Assembly (NCBI RefSeq): GCF_949987535.1
Contig: NW_026645885.1
Location: 186,001 to 250,000, forward strand
DNA from: Balaenoptera acutorostrata
Taxonomy: Eukaryota > Chordata > Mammalia > Artiodactyla > Balaenopteridae
DNA: 64,000 nt
Reading direction: 5' to 3'
Every line of letters starts with the position of its first letter. Position 1 is the first letter of the stretch. Under the pieces are notes generated by a model. It saw only the letters and a list, made by a program, of their open reading frames with translations. It had not been told where the DNA came from and ran no database searches. Of the stretch, positions 61,552-64,000 are shown in pieces. The position numbers and the translations under genes are program-made.

Positions 61552-63309
61552 TCAGTGGATTTAGGTACGACGATTCTAAGTGAAATAAGTCACACAGAAA
61601 AAGACACTTATAATAAGATATCACTTCTAGAGGGAATGTAAAAACCGCTACACTTGAACTGAATTGCAAAACAGAACAGAGTCACACGTTTAGAAAACAC
61701 ACTATGGCTGCTGAACGGGCAAGGTGAGGTGGGGTGATGCATAAAACAAGGGTTTCAAATTAGCTCAGATACCGTTCCATAAACCCAATATGTAAGAGAC
61801 AAGACCTATTCCTTTTTCAGTGAACTGGACTCAACACCCCCTATTCACCGCACAAGAATATATCTGACTAGTAAGAATCTTCAAACCTATGTATTGATAT
61901 CTCTCTGTAAGTGAGTCAAGGGGGTGTAAAGCGGCATAAACACAGCCGTGAAAAGCAGCTAAACCCCATTATAAAAATAAATTACTTTTCAAAACCCGTG
62001 AAACAAAGACAGTGAAAGAGAGAGAAATTCTTCCAAAATTCGTTCAGGGGCTGTGATGCAACCTGGATTGACCATATCTAGACCCACAGCTGATTGAGAC
62101 ATAAGGGTGGACACTCTTGGGGCTGAGAGGTTCGGTGAGGTTGGGTGAGCCAACGCAGACCCTTTCAAGTAATACTGCATGGTACCCATCCCATGGGTCC
62201 CAAATCTCCAGGTTCAAGGGCATCTTCCTACATCGAAAACAGGCATGAGAAACCCAGAAGATGGTACACCGTGTGATCGGGAAAGGTTTCTAAAACGCAC
62301 CTCATTTCCCATCTCCTTTGCTCGGGTTCGCCATTCCAGCCGATTTACTAGCCATCTCCCTCCTTGGAGAATCAGCACCTTTAACCTCCTGTTCCGTACA
62401 GGTTGCAATTTGTCCTGAGGATGAACGGGAAGAGGGGGAACCAATGAGAGACTAGCTCTAGGTGTTGGGACAGGCACAGGTCACTCTATTTTCCCATCAG
62501 GAAGAAGAATTAAGCACAAGCTCAGCCTGCCCCCCAGAACCAGAAGAGGGCCTGAAGAAATCCTGCGCTTTTGCGGCCAGGTGCCAAAAAAGCGAGTTGA
62601 AAAATGGAGCTCAGGGGCACTGCAATTCACAAACATGCAGAGTTTTAAATGATAACTCTCGTCCACAAATATATTGAGGGAAGACAACGAAGAGGCTTTG
62701 AAAGCAAGGCAGAATTGCAGGAAACAGATTTCAGGAGGTAGATTCGAATCGCCTTGAAAGCACATGAAAAGCAGCAAAACGTGGACAATGATGCCCTTGG
62801 CAAAAAAGCGCGTATGCGTTTTTTCCTGAATATATTCAGGAAAAAACGCATACGCCCTTTTTGGCCAACCAAGCAACCTGGAAAGGCAAATCAGCGCTCC
62901 AAAGAAGTCTCGCTTCCCAGCGGGCAAAAGGGCCATGCGGAAAAAATGTCCAAACCAGAAATGCAGGACCGGCCATGGAGAAATGGGAGCCTTGCTACGC
63001 TGATGGGTGGGATGTAAATTGCCAACAGCCACTCTGGAGAAGTGTACGGTGTGTTCTGAAACATCTAAAAAACACAGCTTGGAGAGCATAGGGCACTTCC
63101 ACTCATGGGCGTATAAATTGGGAAAACTAAAAATCAGCAAGACACAGGCACCCCAAAGTTTAGGGCTGCTCTGTTGACAAGAACCCCCACTTCATTACAC
63201 CTTAAATATCCTAGGAAAGAGAAAAATGGATAAAGAAGTTGTGGTCCTCATGTACAATGGAATATCACTCAGCCATGAAATCAACGTCATAAGGCTAGTA
63301 GCAGCACGA
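61552..63309 (+). repeat. Satellite unit 36 (1,758 bp)
   Basis: Palindrome 62797-62868, left arm eroded. I saw no difference from unit 34. Confidence 0.85.
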
Positions 63310-63749
63310 TCAGTGGATTTAGGTACGACGATTCTAAGTGAAATAAGTCACACAGAAAAAGACACTTATCATAAGATATCACTTCTAGAGGGAATGTAAA
63401 AACCGCTACACTTGAACTGAATTGCAAAACAGAACAGAGTCACACGTTTAGAAAACACACTATGGCTGCTGAACGGGCAAGGTGAGGTGGGGTGATGCAT
63501 AAAACAAGGGTTTCAAATTAGCTCAGATACCGTTCCATAAACCCAATATGTAAGAGACAAGACCTATTCCTTTTTCAGTGAACTGGACTCAACACACCCT
63601 ATTCACCGCACAAGAATATATCTGAATAGTAAGAATCTTCAAACCTATGTATTGATATCTCTCTGTAAGTGAGTCAAGGGGGTGTAAAGCAGCATAAACA
63701 CAACCGTGAAAAGCAGCTAAACCCCATTATAAAAATAAATTACTTTTCA
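62556..63749 (+). mobile_element. L1-derived segment: C-terminal ORF2 through 3' UTR (last full copy)
   Basis: Same L1 fossil as at 1005-2199, here spanning units 36 and 37. The ORF2 terminus block ATGGATAAAGAAGTTGTGG lies just before the unit boundary, and the 3' UTR blocks follow in unit 37 to about 63749. This copy carries the eroded palindrome at 62797-62868. Confidence 0.75.
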
Positions 63750-64000
63750 AAACCCGTGAAACAAAGACAGTGAAAGAGAGAGAAATTCTTACAAAATTCG
63801 TTCAGGGGCTGTGATGCAACCTGGATTGACCATATCTAGACCCACAGCTGATTGAGACATAAGGGTGGACACTCTTGGGGCTGAGAGGTTCGGTGAGGTT
63901 GGGTGAGCCAACGCAGACCCTTTCAAGTAATACTGCATGGTACCCATCCCATGGGTCCCAAATCTCCAGGTTCAAGGGCATCTTCCTACGTCGAAAACAG
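63310..64000 (+). repeat. Satellite unit 37, first 691 bp only (cut by window end)
   Basis: It starts TCAGTGG and continues the array to the window edge. It does not continue the 33-36 dimer: it has TTCTTACAAAA and ACGTCG. Private: ACACACCCTATT, TCTGAATAG, AAGCAGCATAAAC and ACACAACCGTG. The palindrome would lie outside the window. Confidence 0.85.

Larger units (their letters stand above)
56276..63309 (+). repeat. Higher-order repeat: 3,517-bp dimer, two nearly identical copies
   Basis: Units 33 and 35 share GAGTTTCGG, GGCAAAGGTCACTGTATT and ATTAACCACAAG. Units 34 and 36 share CTTATAATAAG, TTTCCCATCTCC, GAAGAAATCC, CCAGGTGCC and the eroded palindrome. Between 56276-59792 and 59793-63309 I found only three differences (56650 T, 60442 G, 61544 A). 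Confidence 0.8.
1..64000 (+). repeat. Satellite DNA array, ~1,759-bp unit, common cetacean satellite type
   Basis: The anchor sequence beginning TGAGTGGATTTAGG (or TCAGTGGATTTAGG) recurs at 1, 1760, 3519, 5277, 7036 and so on to 63310, always 1,757, 1,758 or 1,759 bp apart, with no interruption or inversion. Copies differ by scattered substitutions and a few 1-bp indels. Established knowledge: cetaceans carry a ~1.75 kb common satellite making up much of their C-band heterochromatin, shortened to ~1.58 kb in Delphinidae. Period, L1-derived content and lack of any gene fit that family. The family name is inferred from period and composition, not from a database match. The strand given is the one on which the L1-derived part reads in the sense direction. 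Confidence 0.85.

Noticed and set aside
1..64000. CRISPR-like or bacterial repeat array
   Set aside because: The repeat is 1.76 kb with no spacers, derives from mammalian L1, and has no cas-like genes.
1..64000. Delphinid origin
   Set aside because: The delphinid form of the common satellite is ~1.58 kb; all 36 units here are 1,757-1,759 bp.

Overview
The window is one uninterrupted block of satellite DNA. It holds 36 complete head-to-tail copies of a 1,757-1,759 bp unit plus 691 bp of a 37th copy, all in the same orientation. It contains no gene, RNA gene, CRISPR array or unique sequence. The many short open frames recur at the same phase in every unit; they are by-products of the repetition and are not annotated as genes.

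Unit length, homogeneity and composition fit the common cetacean satellite. That family is known as a ~1.75 kb heterochromatic repeat in baleen whales and most toothed whales, and as a shorter ~1.58 kb form in oceanic dolphins. The source is therefore probably a whale or a non-delphinid toothed whale; species cannot be read from the window. Much of the unit is a decayed mammalian LINE-1 (L1) 3' end: the C-terminal part of ORF2 followed by the 3' UTR. In unit coordinates (unit 1 = window 1-1759) recognisable L1 runs from about 1005 through the unit end and on to about 440 of the next unit. I recall published work describing an L1 origin for cetacean satellites, which agrees. Positions ~445-1000 are less certain and may be more strongly decayed, collinear L1.

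A 72-bp palindrome with no spacer sits inside the ORF2-derived part at unit positions 1246-1317. Its ends and layout resemble mariner-type MITEs common in cetartiodactyl genomes, so each unit looks like an L1 fragment that received a small DNA transposon before amplification.

Layout: units 1-2 (1-3518) are a mixed start. Units 3-8 (3519-14069) form a two-unit higher-order repeat of 3,517 bp, present three times. Units 9-11 (14070-19345) are transitional. From unit 12 (19346) the array carries a different set of linked variants, with adjacent near-identical pairs (12/13, 16/17, 21/22, 23/24). A looser dimer lies at 43963-50998, and a very young dimer (3,517 bp twice) at 56276-63309. The array records its own turnover: unequal exchange in one-unit and two-unit steps, conversion-like patches, CpG decay, and concerted or independent change at one base pair of the palindrome.
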